In this document: positions 1-12,478 of the stretch, one piece after another
How positions within the stretch are numbered: position 1 is the first letter of the stretch
Layout: every line of letters starts with the position of its first letter
Assembly: GCA_947303395.1 (NCBI GenBank)
Contig: CAMYYD010000010.1
Span: 1 to 64,000 of the forward strand
Direction of reading: 5' to 3'
Length of the DNA: 64,000 nt
Source of the DNA: an uncultured Bacteroidales bacterium
Lineage (GTDB): Bacteria; Bacteroidota; Bacteroidia; Bacteroidales; F082
Notes under the pieces: generated by a model
What the model saw: only the letters and a program-made list of their open reading frames with translations
Told to the model about the DNA's origin: nothing
Databases searched by the model: none
Made by a program: the position numbers and the translations under genes

Positions 1-148
1 TATGACCGAGTAACATTGCCACGACTTTCTCGCCGAGAGCGTCGGCCAAGTCGCGTGCTTTACCTAAAAGTTCGTAAGCTACGGATTGGATTGTACCACC
101 GCGCTGTTCTGCGAACACATAAACGTTTTTATAATCTTTGATATCCAT
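1..148 (-). CDS. etfA: Electron transfer flavoprotein alpha subunit, N-terminal part (runs off the window)
   Basis: Minus-strand reading from ATG at 148 gives MDIKDYKNVYVFAEQRGGTIQSVAYELLGKARDLADALGEKVVAMLLGH; directly downstream of etfB. Confidence 0.8.
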   Translation of the reverse strand, partial: MDIKDYKNVYVFAEQRGGTIQSVAYELLGKARDLADALGEKVVAMLLGH

Positions 149-159
149 AACTCTTACTT

Positions 160-942
160 TTAGATTAAATGTTTCTCTTTCAATTTCTTAACAATGATTT
201 CGACTGCTTCTTCCTCGCTCACTTCGAACACCTCGCCCGGTGCTTTGAGCTGTTTCGGGAATGACTGCCACACCTTGGTTGGTGAGCCTTTCAGACCGAG
301 TTTGTTCTCATCGACATCGAGTTTGTCGGCGCCCCAAACTTCAACTTCCTTGTCATAAGCGTCAACGATGCCGGCGACTGTCATGTAACGAGCCTCGAAT
401 GCTGATGCCAACACTGTGAGGACGCACTTGCCTTCGACTTCGAGAGTCTGCACGCTGTCTTCGTTTTCTTTCTTCACGATGAAGTTGCCGTTCTTTTCGC
501 GTTCAGCGTCGATGACGTATGAAACCTGTGGTAATCCGAGGTGTTCAGCCATCTCAGGACCGACCTGTGCTGTGTCACCGTCGATAGCCTGACGGCCAGC
601 GATGATGAGGTCATAGTCCAAAGTCTTGATGGCACCTGCCAATGCGTATGATGTCGCGAGAGTATCAGCACCAGCGAACTTTCTGTCGCTCAATAAGATA
701 GCTCTGTCAACGCCCATAGCGAAAGCTTCTCTCAGGATGAGGTCGGCTTGTGGAGGTCCCATTGTGATAACTGTGACGTTAGCGCCGTATTTGTCTTTCA
801 TCTGGAGTGCGAGTTCGAGACCGCCCTTGTCGTCAGGGTTCATGATGCTCGGAACGCCTTCACGGATAAGAGTATTCTTTACCGGATCGATTTTGATTTC
901 GGTAGTATCAGGTACTTGCTTAATACAAACTATAATATTCAT
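160..942 (-). CDS. etfB: Electron transfer flavoprotein beta subunit
   Basis: MNIIVCIKQVPDTTEIKIDP start, AGRQAIDGDTAQVGPEMAEHLGLPQVSYV motif. Confidence 0.95.
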   Translation of the reverse strand: MNIIVCIKQVPDTTEIKIDPVKNTLIREGVPSIMNPDDKGGLELALQMKDKYGANVTVITMGPPQADLILREAFAMGVDRAILLSDRKFAGADTLATSYALAGAIKTLDYDLIIAGRQAIDGDTAQVGPEMAEHLGLPQVSYVIDAEREKNGNFIVKKENEDSVQTLEVEGKCVLTVLASAFEARYMTVAGIVDAYDKEVEVWGADKLDVDENKLGLKGSPTKVWQSFPKQLKAPGEVFEVSEEEAVEIIVKKLKEKHLI

Positions 943-954
943 AATCCTTCCCTC

Positions 955-2094
955 CTATTTAAATAAATGACCGGCGATAACCATTCTCTGAACCTCTGAT
1001 GTACCTTCGTAGATCTCGGTAATCTTGGCGTCACGCATCATGCGTTCGACCGGATATTCACGTGTGTAGCCGTAGCCGCCGTGGAACTGGACTGCCTTTG
1101 TAGTCACTTCCATTGCTGTCTCAGCTGCGAAGAGTTTTGCCATTGCTGCATCTGCTGAGTATGGGAGACCTTTGTCTTTCTTCCATGCTGCGCTTCTGAC
1201 GAGCAAACGAGCTGCCTCGACCTTAGTCTTGAGGTCGGCCATTTGGAACTGTGTGTTCTGGAACTGGGCGATAGCCTTGCCGAACTGTTTACGTTCCTTG
1301 GTGTACTTAACTGTCTCATCCATTGCGCCTTGAGCGATGCCGAGAGCCTGTGAAGCGATACCGATACGGCCGCCGTCGAGGGTCTTCATAGCGATGTTGA
1401 AGCCTTTTCCGAGAGGTCCGAGGAGGTTTTCCTTCGGCACTTCGCAGTTTTCGAAAATCAACTCGCAGGTCGCGCTGCCGCGGATACCCATCTTCAACTC
1501 TTTCTTACCGATGCTGAAGCCCTTGAAGCCTTTCTCAACGATGAATGCCGAGATGCCCTTGGTGCCTTTGCTCTTGTCGGTCATTGCCATGACGATGAAC
1601 ACATCGGCGTAAGCTGCGTTGGTGATGAAAATCTTTGTTCCGTTGAGGATGTATTTGTCGCCAGCGTCAACAGCCATTGTCTGCTGCATGGCGGCGTCGG
1701 TACCGGCGTTAGGCTCGGTGAGACCGAAAGCGCCGATCCATTCGCCTGATGCGAGCTTCGGCAAATATTTCATCTTCTGTTCCTCTGTTCCGTTTTCGAG
1801 GATAGGTGCCATGCACAATGATGTGTGAGCCGAGAGGATGACGCCTGTGGTGGCGCACACTCTTGAGAGCTCCTCAACAGCCATGATGTACATCTGCACT
1901 GATCCGCCTGCGCCACCATACTGACGTGGCACCGGAATGCCCATCAAACCTAATTTCGCCATCTTCTTGACGGTCTCCATAGGGAAACGTTCCTGCTCGT
2001 CAACTTCGGCTGCCAAAGGCTTGACCTCGTTCTCTGCAAACGATCTGATCATCTGCAGGAACAATTCTTCTGTCTTTGAATAGCTAAAATCCAT
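955..2094 (-). CDS. bcd: Acyl-CoA (butyryl-CoA) dehydrogenase
   Basis: Full-length ACAD: AFGLTEPNAGTDAAMQQT, FHGGYGYTREYPVERMMRDAKITEIYEGTSEVQRMVI; next to etfBA. Confidence 0.93.
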   Translation of the reverse strand: MDFSYSKTEELFLQMIRSFAENEVKPLAAEVDEQERFPMETVKKMAKLGLMGIPVPRQYGGAGGSVQMYIMAVEELSRVCATTGVILSAHTSLCMAPILENGTEEQKMKYLPKLASGEWIGAFGLTEPNAGTDAAMQQTMAVDAGDKYILNGTKIFITNAAYADVFIVMAMTDKSKGTKGISAFIVEKGFKGFSIGKKELKMGIRGSATCELIFENCEVPKENLLGPLGKGFNIAMKTLDGGRIGIASQALGIAQGAMDETVKYTKERKQFGKAIAQFQNTQFQMADLKTKVEAARLLVRSAAWKKDKGLPYSADAAMAKLFAAETAMEVTTKAVQFHGGYGYTREYPVERMMRDAKITEIYEGTSEVQRMVIAGHLFK

Positions 2095-2110
2095 TTCAAT
2101 TAATTTATAA

Positions 2111-2190
2111 TCAGTTGGTCAGTTGTTCAGTTAATCAGTTGTTCAGTTTTAACTGACTAACTGGCTAACTGACTAACTAACTGAACAACT
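2111..2190. repeat. Octamer-periodic inverted repeat: five TCAGTTnn units followed by five mostly AACTnnCT units
   Basis: TCAGTTGG TCAGTTGT TCAGTTAA TCAGTTGT TCAGTTTT | AACTGACT AACTGGCT AACTGACT AACTAACT GAACAACT, read directly; intergenic between hbd and bcd. Confidence 0.9.
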
Positions 2191-2191
2191 A

Positions 2192-3028
2192 TTAATACTT
2201 ATAAAATCCTTCTCCAGTTTTACGACCGAGCAATCCGGCGCGCACCATCTTTCTCAAAAGTGGATGTGGGCGGTATTTCGGATCACCGAACTCGTTGTAA
2301 AGCACCTCCATGATGGCGAGGTTCACATCGTTACCGATGAGGTCGGCCAATGCGAGAGGTCCCATTGGATGGTTGGCGCCAAGCATCATGCACTTGTCGA
2401 TGTCCTCTGCTGATGCGATACCGTCGGCCAAGATACCGACTGCCTCGTTGATCATAGGGATGAGGATGCGGTTGACAACGAAACCTGGGGCTTCCTTCAC
2501 CTCGACCGGCTGTTTGCCGATTGATGTGGCGAGGTCAACGATGCATTTTGTCACTTCGTCGCTTGTGAGCTGTCCCTTGATGACTTCCACCAATGCCATT
2601 CTGTCGGCCGGGTTGAAGAAGTGCATGCCGATGAACTGTGCAGGACGTGTTGTGCAGGCAGCGATCTCTGTGATTGAAAGTGATGATGAGTTGGTTGCGA
2701 AAATTGCTTCCGGTTTGCAGATCTTGTCGAGTTCAGCAAACACCTCTTTCTTAAGAGCCATATCTTCTGATGCAGCCTCGATGACGAGGTCAGCGTCTTT
2801 GAATGTGGCGTAGTCGGTGGTTGTGGTGATGTTCTTCAAAAGAGCGTCAACGTCCTCTTGAGTCATCTTGCCTTTTTCAACGAGTTTTGCGTAACCTTTT
2901 GCGATTGAACCCATTGCCTTGTCGATGCTGGCCTGAGTTCTGCTCTTCATGACGACTGGCATCTTAGCTGCGAAAGCCTTCACGATGCCTTTTGCCATGG
3001 TTCCTGTTCCGATAACGTATACTTTCAT
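2192..3028 (-). CDS. hbd: 3-hydroxybutyryl-CoA dehydrogenase
   Basis: [16 protein letters not shown] Rossmann start; [28 protein letters not shown]-terminus. Confidence 0.94.
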   Translation of the reverse strand: MKVYVIGTGTMAKGIVKAFAAKMPVVMKSRTQASIDKAMGSIAKGYAKLVEKGKMTQEDVDALLKNITTTTDYATFKDADLVIEAASEDMALKKEVFAELDKICKPEAIFATNSSSLSITEIAACTTRPAQFIGMHFFNPADRMALVEVIKGQLTSDEVTKCIVDLATSIGKQPVEVKEAPGFVVNRILIPMINEAVGILADGIASAEDIDKCMMLGANHPMGPLALADLIGNDVNLAIMEVLYNEFGDPKYRPHPLLRKMVRAGLLGRKTGEGFYKY

Positions 3029-3043
3029 AATATTTGAATTAAA

Positions 3044-3826
3044 TTATTTTCCTTTAAAATTAGCTTTTCCTTTATTAAGAAACGCTGTCATTCCCTCTTT
3101 CTGGTCTTCTGTTGCGAAGCATTTTCCAAAGTTGCGGTTTTCCAGTTCGATGGCGTCGGCTGCAACCATGTCGTAGCTCTCGTTGATGCATTCTTTAGCA
3201 TATTTGATGGCCAGAGGTGCGTTGGCGACGATTTTCTGGGCTGTCTCGATGACTTTTTCCATCAAAACTTCAGGCTCATAAACTGCGTTCACCAAGCCGA
3301 TGCGCAGTGCTTCGTCGGCACGGATGGCCTTGCCTGTGTAGATCATCTCCTTGGCGTAGCCTTGTCCGATGAGCTTTGCGAGACGGTATGTGCCGCTGAA
3401 ACCAGGTGTGATGCCCAGTCCCACCTCAGGCTGACCGAATTTGGCGTTGCTTGAGGCATAACGGAAGTCGCATGCCATTGCCAGCTCGCATCCGCCGCCG
3501 AGGCAGAATCCGTTGACGGCAGCTATGACAGGAATCGGGAGCAGCTCTATCTTACGGAAAGCGATGGCGCCGAGTTTACTGAACTCATAGCCTTCTTTCT
3601 CGTAGAGATGCACCATCTCGGAGATATCCGCGCCTGCCACAAACGATTTCTCGCCGTCACCAGTGATGATGAGAACGCGAGTCTTCTTTGTGTCGAGGTT
3701 GCTCACGAAGTCGTCGATTTCCTTCAAAACCGTCGAATTCAGTGCATTCAACGATTTAGGAGCCGACACCGTCATGATGCAGATACCGTCTTCCCTGTTT
3801 TCGCTTTTTAAGTATTGATATTCCAT
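3044..3826 (-). CDS. crt: Enoyl-CoA hydratase/isomerase (crotonase family)
   Basis: SFVAGADISEM, AAVNGFCLGGGCELAMACDFRYAS, PEVGLGITPGFSGTYRL. Confidence 0.93.
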   Translation of the reverse strand: MEYQYLKSENREDGICIMTVSAPKSLNALNSTVLKEIDDFVSNLDTKKTRVLIITGDGEKSFVAGADISEMVHLYEKEGYEFSKLGAIAFRKIELLPIPVIAAVNGFCLGGGCELAMACDFRYASSNAKFGQPEVGLGITPGFSGTYRLAKLIGQGYAKEMIYTGKAIRADEALRIGLVNAVYEPEVLMEKVIETAQKIVANAPLAIKYAKECINESYDMVAADAIELENRNFGKCFATEDQKEGMTAFLNKGKANFKGK

Positions 3827-3828
3827 GA

Positions 3829-4488
3829 TTAGTCAACCATTGATTTGAGGTTCGGGCTGATGATGAGCTTAGCCTCTGTTGCTTCCTGCACCTGCTCGAC
3901 TGTGAATTCAGGATGGATCTCTGTGAGGACGATGCCTTCTTTTGTGATTTCCATCACACCCATCTCGGTGATGATCATGTTGACCTGACCTGCTGCTGTG
4001 AGAGGCAGTGTGCATTCCTTCAAGATCTTAGGAGCACCTTTCTGTGTGTGTTCCATGGTGAGGATAACGCGTTTTGCACCGACCACGAGGTCCATAGCGC
4101 CACCCATACCTGGAGCCATCTTGCCCGGGATGATCCAGTTGGCGAGGTTACCCTTCTCATCGACCTGCAATGCGCCGAGGAACGACACGTTGACGTGACC
4201 GCCGCGGATGATTGCGAATGATGTTGCTGAATCGAATGTGCAAGCGCCTGGTGTCAAGGTGATGAAACCGCCGCCAGCGTTGATGAGGTTCTTGTCTTCC
4301 TTGCCTTCTTCAGGTGTTGGACCCATGCCCATAGCACCGTTTTCGGTCTGCAGCGTCACTGAAACGCCTTTTGGAAGGTAGTTAGGGATCAATGTCGGGA
4401 TACCGATACCAAGGTTCACTACATCGCCGTCATGCAGCTCTTTTGCCGCTCTCTTGGCGATAACTTCTCTCATTTCATTTTTATCCAT
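3829..4488 (-). CDS. CoA-transferase subunit B (AtoA/CtfB/ScoB family)
   Basis: [33 protein letters not shown], catalytic-type TENG motif, [27 protein letters not shown]. Confidence 0.92.
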   Translation of the reverse strand: MDKNEMREVIAKRAAKELHDGDVVNLGIGIPTLIPNYLPKGVSVTLQTENGAMGMGPTPEEGKEDKNLINAGGGFITLTPGACTFDSATSFAIIRGGHVNVSFLGALQVDEKGNLANWIIPGKMAPGMGGAMDLVVGAKRVILTMEHTQKGAPKILKECTLPLTAAGQVNMIITEMGVMEITKEGIVLTEIHPEFTVEQVQEATEAKLIISPNLKSMVD

Positions 4489-4513
4489 GATGTTATTTTT
4501 TTTGTTTGATATA

Positions 4514-5002
4514 TTATTTCTTGTTATTCATTAAAAATTCTGACAATTGTGTTATTGCTCGTTTAATAGCCTTATTCATATCTGCTTGTCTACTTGAACC
4601 AAACCCATCACATGAAGCACCTCTATAATTAACAATAGATTTTCCTTTTAAATAATCAATGAAATTAATAGTAACTACAGATTCTACTAAATTTGATGAA
4701 GCAGAAAATTTAACTAAAAATAATTTTTCCTTTTGTTCTTCAGTTAGATTATCAATAACATTTTCTCCTATCATAGTAAATCCAGCAGACTCCAGTACAT
4801 CATATACTGTCATATCTATATTCATCAGATGTGCCAAACTACTACAGTTTTGACTGCTAGAAATTGATGCATATTTGTAGTTATTAATATCTGAGGATTC
4901 TGACACAAATGTCTTACTATCAGTAGATGTTATCAATATAAGCACTAAGATAAACACCAAGATAATCACCATTACAAACAAATATAGCAATAGAGTATTC
5001 AT
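4514..5002 (-). CDS. Hypothetical protein with N-terminal TM/signal anchor
   Basis: 162 aa, hydrophobic N-terminus MNTLLLYLFVMVIILVFILVLILITS; visibly AT-richer than neighbours. Confidence 0.6.
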   Translation of the reverse strand: MNTLLLYLFVMVIILVFILVLILITSTDSKTFVSESSDINNYKYASISSSQNCSSLAHLMNIDMTVYDVLESAGFTMIGENVIDNLTEEQKEKLFLVKFSASSNLVESVVTINFIDYLKGKSIVNYRGASCDGFGSSRQADMNKAIKRAITQLSEFLMNNKK

Positions 5003-5024
5003 AATTATTATTTTTAGTTGTTAA

Positions 5025-5813
5025 TTATTTCATTCCGCGTTTGACCATTTCCTGAACCACGAATGATGCCACATCATCAGCATAAGTGTTCATTCCGAAG
5101 CCAGCGTCGAAACCGAGTTCCTTAGCGAGCTCGTGCGAGATACGAGCGCCACCGCAGCAGCAAATCATCTTGTCGCGCAAGCCTTCAGCCTCCATCAGCT
5201 CGATGAAGTTGGTCATATTCTTGATGTGAACGTCTTTCTGTGTAACTGTCTGCGAGACAAGCAACGCATCGGCGTGAAGCTCAACGCCTTTCGCGATGAA
5301 CTCTTCATTTGGCACCTGCGAACCGAGGTTGTATGCCTCAATCATCTCATAACGCTCAAGTCCGTAGTGACCGGCATAGCCCTTCATGTTCATGATAGCG
5401 TCGATGCCCACGGTATGAGCGTCGGTACCTGTACTTGCACCCACGATGACGATCTTACGTCCGATGTTTTCCTTGATGTACTGGTCGGTTTCATACATGT
5501 CCATGGTGTTCGATTCGACCTTCGGAACGTAAATTGTGCTGTAGTTCACAGTGTGAGTGCAGCTTCCGTAGCAGTTAAAGAACGTGAATCCAGGTGTCAA
5601 CTCTTTGTAATACACCACGATAGGATTTTCGAAACCCATAGTTTTGAGGAGTTGTTTTGCTGCCTCGACAGCTTCTGCGCCGCATGGAACAGGTAATGTG
5701 AAACTCAGCTGGGTTTTGCCATCGTTCATGGTGTCGCCATACGGCTTAATTTTCGTCAAGTCTAAGGTTTTGTCAAAATCCTTAGCTTCCATTGAATATA
5801 ATCCTTCGCTCAT
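5025..5813 (-). CDS. kamE: Lysine 5,6-aminomutase beta subunit (cobalamin/PLP binding)
   Basis: GASTGTDAHTVGIDAIMNMKGYAGHYGLE; His133 (B12 ligand) and Lys144 (PLP Schiff base) fall at the numbering I recall for the characterised enzyme. Confidence 0.9.
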   Translation of the reverse strand: MSEGLYSMEAKDFDKTLDLTKIKPYGDTMNDGKTQLSFTLPVPCGAEAVEAAKQLLKTMGFENPIVVYYKELTPGFTFFNCYGSCTHTVNYSTIYVPKVESNTMDMYETDQYIKENIGRKIVIVGASTGTDAHTVGIDAIMNMKGYAGHYGLERYEMIEAYNLGSQVPNEEFIAKGVELHADALLVSQTVTQKDVHIKNMTNFIELMEAEGLRDKMICCCGGARISHELAKELGFDAGFGMNTYADDVASFVVQEMVKRGMK

Positions 5814-5853
5814 ATATAATATAAATTATTCTTTATCAATAAGTTAAAACACA

Positions 5854-5889
5854 AGACATGATAAAAGCCAATTCACCTTTATCATGTCT
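5854..5889. terminator. Hairpin between gltS-like gene and kamE (candidate terminator)
   Basis: AGACATGATAAA-agccaattcacc-TTTATCATGTCT, 12-bp perfect stem. Confidence 0.6.
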
Positions 5890-5928
5890 GCAAATATATT
5901 AAATATTTTTAAATAAAAAACAAAAATT

Positions 5929-7343
5929 TTATTTGTTTTTCTTAAAGATTTTCTTTCTGAACATGAACAGATTGAAAATGATGAAAACAACGATTAGGAT
6001 TCCCAATGTGATAAGTGCTTGGGTGAATCCTTGTGGTGCAAAACTTACTAAAAGCAATACCGGGAAACCTAATGCAACAGCTGGAAGTGACTGTAAAACA
6101 AGGTTGTTTGCGGCAGGTGTCTCAAATTTTGGGTCGATTTCGCGAAGGAGAATCATACCATTGGAGGCGGTGCCTGTGAGCATGCCGAACATGCTGAAAA
6201 ATCCTTCGTAGACATAGTTGGGATAAAGATGTTTGCAAACTTTTTTCACGAACCAGAATGTAACTATTGCTCCGAGACCGCACACAAGTATATATGGAAC
6301 TGCGAACCCCTTGAATTCACTGAAGTTTATTGCTGCTGTTCCTGCCACAATCATGATGTCGAAGAAGAATCCGCTGATGCGGTTCAAAAGATAGTTGTTG
6401 ATATACTCGCGCTTCATGATTTGTCTTTTTCTCAAGACTTTGATAATGCCTTTTATCATGATGCCGAATAGTGTACCGAGCAGGAAGTTGAATCCCCACA
6501 TCAATGGCATAAGTGTCTTCTCGCCGAAATTGCCGAGCGGAAGAGTCTGCAGGAAATGGTTGAAAAGGTAGACCAAAAGATAAGTGAAAAGCACCAAGCC
6601 AATCTGTATAGAAAGTTTGTCAACTGATTCAGTATCAGGGATTTCATTGTCACCTTCATAGTCACTGAGCTTGTTCATCTGCTTCTCGCGGATTTCAGTA
6701 ATATTGATTTTTCCTTTCTTTTTCAAAATGTTAAGATAGATAACACCGACAACACATCCTACGATGAATCCCAAAGCGGCTATTGATAAACCGAAGTCTT
6801 TTCCAGGGAAAATGATGCCTTGTTCAGCGGCTCTGTCCATGTAAATTGTGCCGAAATTCAGTGCCTGTCCAGGTCCCTGACCGTAACCCATCGGGAGCAG
6901 CAATCCTGCGGCATAGAAAATCTTTTTTCCAAAATAGAACAGCGGAATTGTAACTAAAAGACCCACAATGCCTTGGATGATGTATGTGCTTGCTGTCAGC
7001 GTACCGGTTTCTATCACTTTCATTGTGCTTGATTTTGACTCGACTTTGTTGTTTTTCAAAGCCAAAGCCACAAATCCTAAACCCAAGGCATGGTATGTGA
7101 TAATCTCCATCGAAGTTTTGTTGATAAGATCTTCCCAACCGAACAAATCAGTGTATAATGCCTTGAAAATCAATATTAAAGCACCACCAATCAATGCCGA
7201 TGGAATTAAACTTTTCTGCATGAATGGCACTTTGGTTCGCACAATGTTTCCCGCCAAAAGTCCCACGGCGATGATACACAATTGCAACATTAAATTCCAA
7301 ACTGCGTCGGTAGCAAAAAATGGTACAGCTAAAGTATTCATAA

Positions 7344-7347
<4 letters not shown>
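5929..7347 (-). CDS. Sodium:glutamate symporter family (GltS-like) transporter
   Basis: Multi-TM; LLPMGYGQGPGQALNFGTIY and FSMFGMLTGTASNGMILLREIDP; probable ATG at 7341. Confidence 0.8.
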
Positions 7348-9361
<2,014 letters not shown>

Positions 9362-9362
<1 letters not shown>

Positions 9363-10246
9363 CAGCTTTTCTTACTCTGTCTGAACAAAAAATCCTTCTC
9401 TTCTTTTGTCAAGCTATCGTAGCCGCCTTTGCTAATCTTTTCAAGGATTTCATCGGTGCGGCGTTCATCATCGGCACGCTCTTTGTTGTAATCCCAATCT
9501 GACATTGGACGACCATTGCCGAAATCTTTGTTTTTATTGAATTTGATTTTGAATTTCGGTTGCCATGTTCCTGATTTATAACGCCAATAAAGGATAAGTC
9601 CAAGACCGAACAGCATGCCTCCAACATGAGCGAAATGTGCAACGTTGTCGACCGAAGAAAATCCTGAGAACAGCTCTATTAAACCGTAGATTATAACGAA
9701 CCATTTTGCCTTGATTGGAATGGCAAAATAGATGTAAATTCTTGAATCAGGCCACATCATGCCAAATGCGAGAAGTATGCCGTAAACTGCACCTGAAGCA
9801 CCGACAGTGGTCAGCATATTGAGGTATTCTTCAACAGGAATGATTCTGCCACCTATGTTGACATTCTGATACATATGAATATCAGCAAGTTGTATGTATT
9901 GCACGAGTTCCTGAGTTAATCCGGCACCGATACCGCAAACGAAGTAAAATATCAGGAAACGCTTCGGTCCCCAAACATTTTCAATGCTGTTTCCGAACAT
10001 CCATAGGGCGAACATATTGAAGAAAAGGTGCGCAAAACCACCGTGCATGAACATGTATGTCACAAATTGATACGGTCTGAAATCCGATGCGCCGATGTAA
10101 TGCAGACCGAGATAATCTGATAAGTCAATGTGCCAAGCCACTTGAGCGGCCCATGTCGCCAAGTAAAAAACTACATTGATTATCAATAAGTTCTTTACCA
10201 CTGGTGGTAAAATCGAAAAACCTTGTGGTCTAAATTGATTGTCCAT
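9362..10246 (-). CDS. Rhomboid family intramembrane serine protease
   Basis: HGGFAHLFFNMFALWMFG, catalytic GASGAVYGILLAF, AHFAHVGGMLFGL. Confidence 0.93.
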
Positions 10247-12048
10247 TAGTTCAAACGTGTTTTTATGTCGTCAGCATTGATGATTGTGAAGATTTTCTTG
10301 CCACTTGGCGATATTTCCGCCACCGCGCAACCGAAAAGTCTGTCGATGATGTCCTGCATCTCCATCGCACTCAATGCCTGACCTGCTTTCACTGCCATCT
10401 GCGATGCCAGTGAGTGTGCTAAATTCAACTTTCTATCTGATTGATTACCAACGTTATTCGTTTTGTAATCCTCTAAAATTTTCTCAATTAAAGAAACGGC
10501 GTCGCTACCCTTGCAATCGATTGGCGTTCCGTTTATGATGAACGTCGTGTTGTTCATCGCTTCAATGCGAAAACCTATTTTTTCAAGTTCGGGTTTCATC
10601 TCTTTCAGCATCGATGCGTCATTGATATTCAATGAGATATGATGTGGGAAGAGTTCCTGTTGTGATGCATTCACCTCTGTTGCCATCTCTTTCAGATACT
10701 TCTCGTAAAGTATCCTTTCGTGCGCCAGATGCTGGTCAACAACAAGAATTCCCGACTTCACTGCTGTTACGATATACGACTGCTGCAATTGAATGAACAG
10801 ACTCTTCTGTTCTTCTTCAAATTGTTGATTATCATTAACATTTTCATCAATTCGTGTGGTTGCTACAGTGTCGTTGTTATCTTCGTAAGCGATTCTCCAG
10901 TTCTGCTGCTGATGTCGTATCGGACTGATTTTGAATGGGTTAAAATTCGGATCAAAGTCAACTTTCGGTTGGATTATTGGCCTGTCCATGCGACTTGCTT
11001 CACCGAAATCTATGCCCATATTCGGGTTAACGTCGAAGTCAAAAGTCGGAGCTAAGTTATTCTGTCCGATGGCTTTACGCACTGCTGAATGCATAATGGC
11101 GTAAATCAGCTTAACGTCAATGAAATTGACCTCAGTCTTCGTCGGATGAATATTGATATCGATTTCCTTCGGATCTATCTGAATATCAAGGAAATAGCCC
11201 GGGAAACAATCCTGTGGAATCAGTTCCTTGTAGGCGTTTTCCACCGCATGATGCAGGTAGGCGTGCTTGATGAAACGACGATTCACGAAGAAATACTGCT
11301 CGCCTCTCGTCTTCTTTGAAAACTCAGGTTTGACAATGAAACCGTCGATTGTCACAGATTCGGTTATCTGATTGACTGGCAATAACTTACTGTCGTAATC
11401 CTTGCCAAAAAGTCCAACGATACGCTGTTTCAAAGTCCCAGGATAAAGATGGAAAAGTTCTTTGTCATTGCTCACAAAAGTAAACCCAATTTCCGGATTC
11501 ATGATTGTGATGCGGAAGAACTCTTCGTTGATGTGTCGCAGCTCTGCTTCATTGGATTTCAAGAAGTTACGTCGAGCGGGAACGTTAAAAAACAGGTTTT
11601 TCACTGTGAAATTCGTACCCACAGATGCTGGTTTCGGCAGTTGCTCGATTACTTTTGAGCCTTCAATGCGGATTTTTGTGCCGACCTCATCCTCTTTTCG
11701 TCGTGTCGTAAGTTCAACCTGCGCGACAGCGGCAATTGATGCAAGTGCCTCTCCACGGAAACCCATGGTTTTTATGGCAAAAAGGTCGTCTGCACAAGTG
11801 ATTTTCGATGTCGCATGACGCTCAAAACACAGCCTTGCATCGGTCTCTGACATTCCGCAGCCGTTGTCAATAACGGTGATGAACGTGCGACCGGCGTCTT
11901 TCACAATCAGGTCAATTTGTGTGGCACCTGCATCTATCGCATTCTCTATCAACTCTTTAACGACAGAAGCCGGCCGCTGGATGACCTCACCCGCAGCTAT
12001 CTGATTCGCAACAGAATCCGGAAGTAACTTTATGATATCCAATGACAT
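10246..12048 (-). CDS. mutL: DNA mismatch repair endonuclease MutL
   Basis: LPDSVANQIAAGEVIQRPASVVKELIENAIDAGAT, GFRGEALASIAAV. Confidence 0.97.
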   Translation of the reverse strand: MSLDIIKLLPDSVANQIAAGEVIQRPASVVKELIENAIDAGATQIDLIVKDAGRTFITVIDNGCGMSETDARLCFERHATSKITCADDLFAIKTMGFRGEALASIAAVAQVELTTRRKEDEVGTKIRIEGSKVIEQLPKPASVGTNFTVKNLFFNVPARRNFLKSNEAELRHINEEFFRITIMNPEIGFTFVSNDKELFHLYPGTLKQRIVGLFGKDYDSKLLPVNQITESVTIDGFIVKPEFSKKTRGEQYFFVNRRFIKHAYLHHAVENAYKELIPQDCFPGYFLDIQIDPKEIDINIHPTKTEVNFIDVKLIYAIMHSAVRKAIGQNNLAPTFDFDVNPNMGIDFGEASRMDRPIIQPKVDFDPNFNPFKISPIRHQQQNWRIAYEDNNDTVATTRIDENVNDNQQFEEEQKSLFIQLQQSYIVTAVKSGILVVDQHLAHERILYEKYLKEMATEVNASQQELFPHHISLNINDASMLKEMKPELEKIGFRIEAMNNTTFIINGTPIDCKGSDAVSLIEKILEDYKTNNVGNQSDRKLNLAHSLASQMAVKAGQALSAMEMQDIIDRLFGCAVAEISPSGKKIFTIINADDIKTRLN

Positions 12049-12050
12049 AG

Positions 12051-12380
12051 CTACTTACCTCCAAGATGCAGAAACATGGTGATAAAATTCTCCACAAATG
12101 GGGTGAAGAAAATGAAATATATCATAACCGCTGCAGCGCCAAAGATTATTGCATAACGCAACGTTCCGACGGCAGATTTGGGCTTTTTAGCTTTTCCGTC
12201 CTCACCGATTCTCCCCCATTTCTGTCGCATCTGAACCCTAAGTTTTTCACTATCAGTGAGATTGGAATCCAAACCCAATGCAGCCTTTCGCTTTTCCAAC
12301 TCCTCTTTTTCTGGGTTGTAATAGCGCGGAATATAGTTAAACTTAGGCATCTCTGGCCTGTGAAACATGAAAATTCCCAT
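12051..12380 (-). CDS. Small hypothetical membrane protein
   Basis: 109 aa with a C-terminal TM segment; 2 nt upstream of mutL on the same strand. Confidence 0.7.
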   Translation of the reverse strand: MGIFMFHRPEMPKFNYIPRYYNPEKEELEKRKAALGLDSNLTDSEKLRVQMRQKWGRIGEDGKAKKPKSAVGTLRYAIIFGAAAVMIYFIFFTPFVENFITMFLHLGGK

Positions 12381-12444
12381 AATTCAATATTTTAATGTGC
12401 AAAATTAAACATTTTTTATCAATAAAACGAAACATTTATTTTAT

Positions 12445-12452
12445 TATTTTTG
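12445..12452 (+). promoter_or_regulatory. Bacteroidetes-type -7 element (TATTTTTG)
   Basis: Matches TAnnTTTG, 26 nt before the ATG at 12479. Confidence 0.5.
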
Positions 12453-12478
12453 CAAACAAAACACGTTAAATCCAAGCA

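Noticed and set aside
474-671. Many overlapping ORFs in the track on the opposite strand or other frames (e.g. 474..671, 1104..1319, 5133..5696, 8154..8846, 19053..19805)
   Set aside because: They are shadow ORFs inside well-supported genes with recognisable families and have no plausible translation start context.
4514-5002. Degenerate remnant of kamD or CoA-transferase subunit A
   Set aside because: The ORF is intact, begins with a TM anchor and shows no recognisable motif of either enzyme.
5814-5928. B12 riboswitch upstream of kamE
   Set aside because: Only about 115 nt containing a simple 12-bp hairpin; no riboswitch-like conserved core seen.
12381-12478. Cobalamin riboswitch upstream of the FecBCD-like operon
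   Set aside because: The intergenic gap is under 100 nt and shows no B12-box-like sequence; the substrate is left unspecified.
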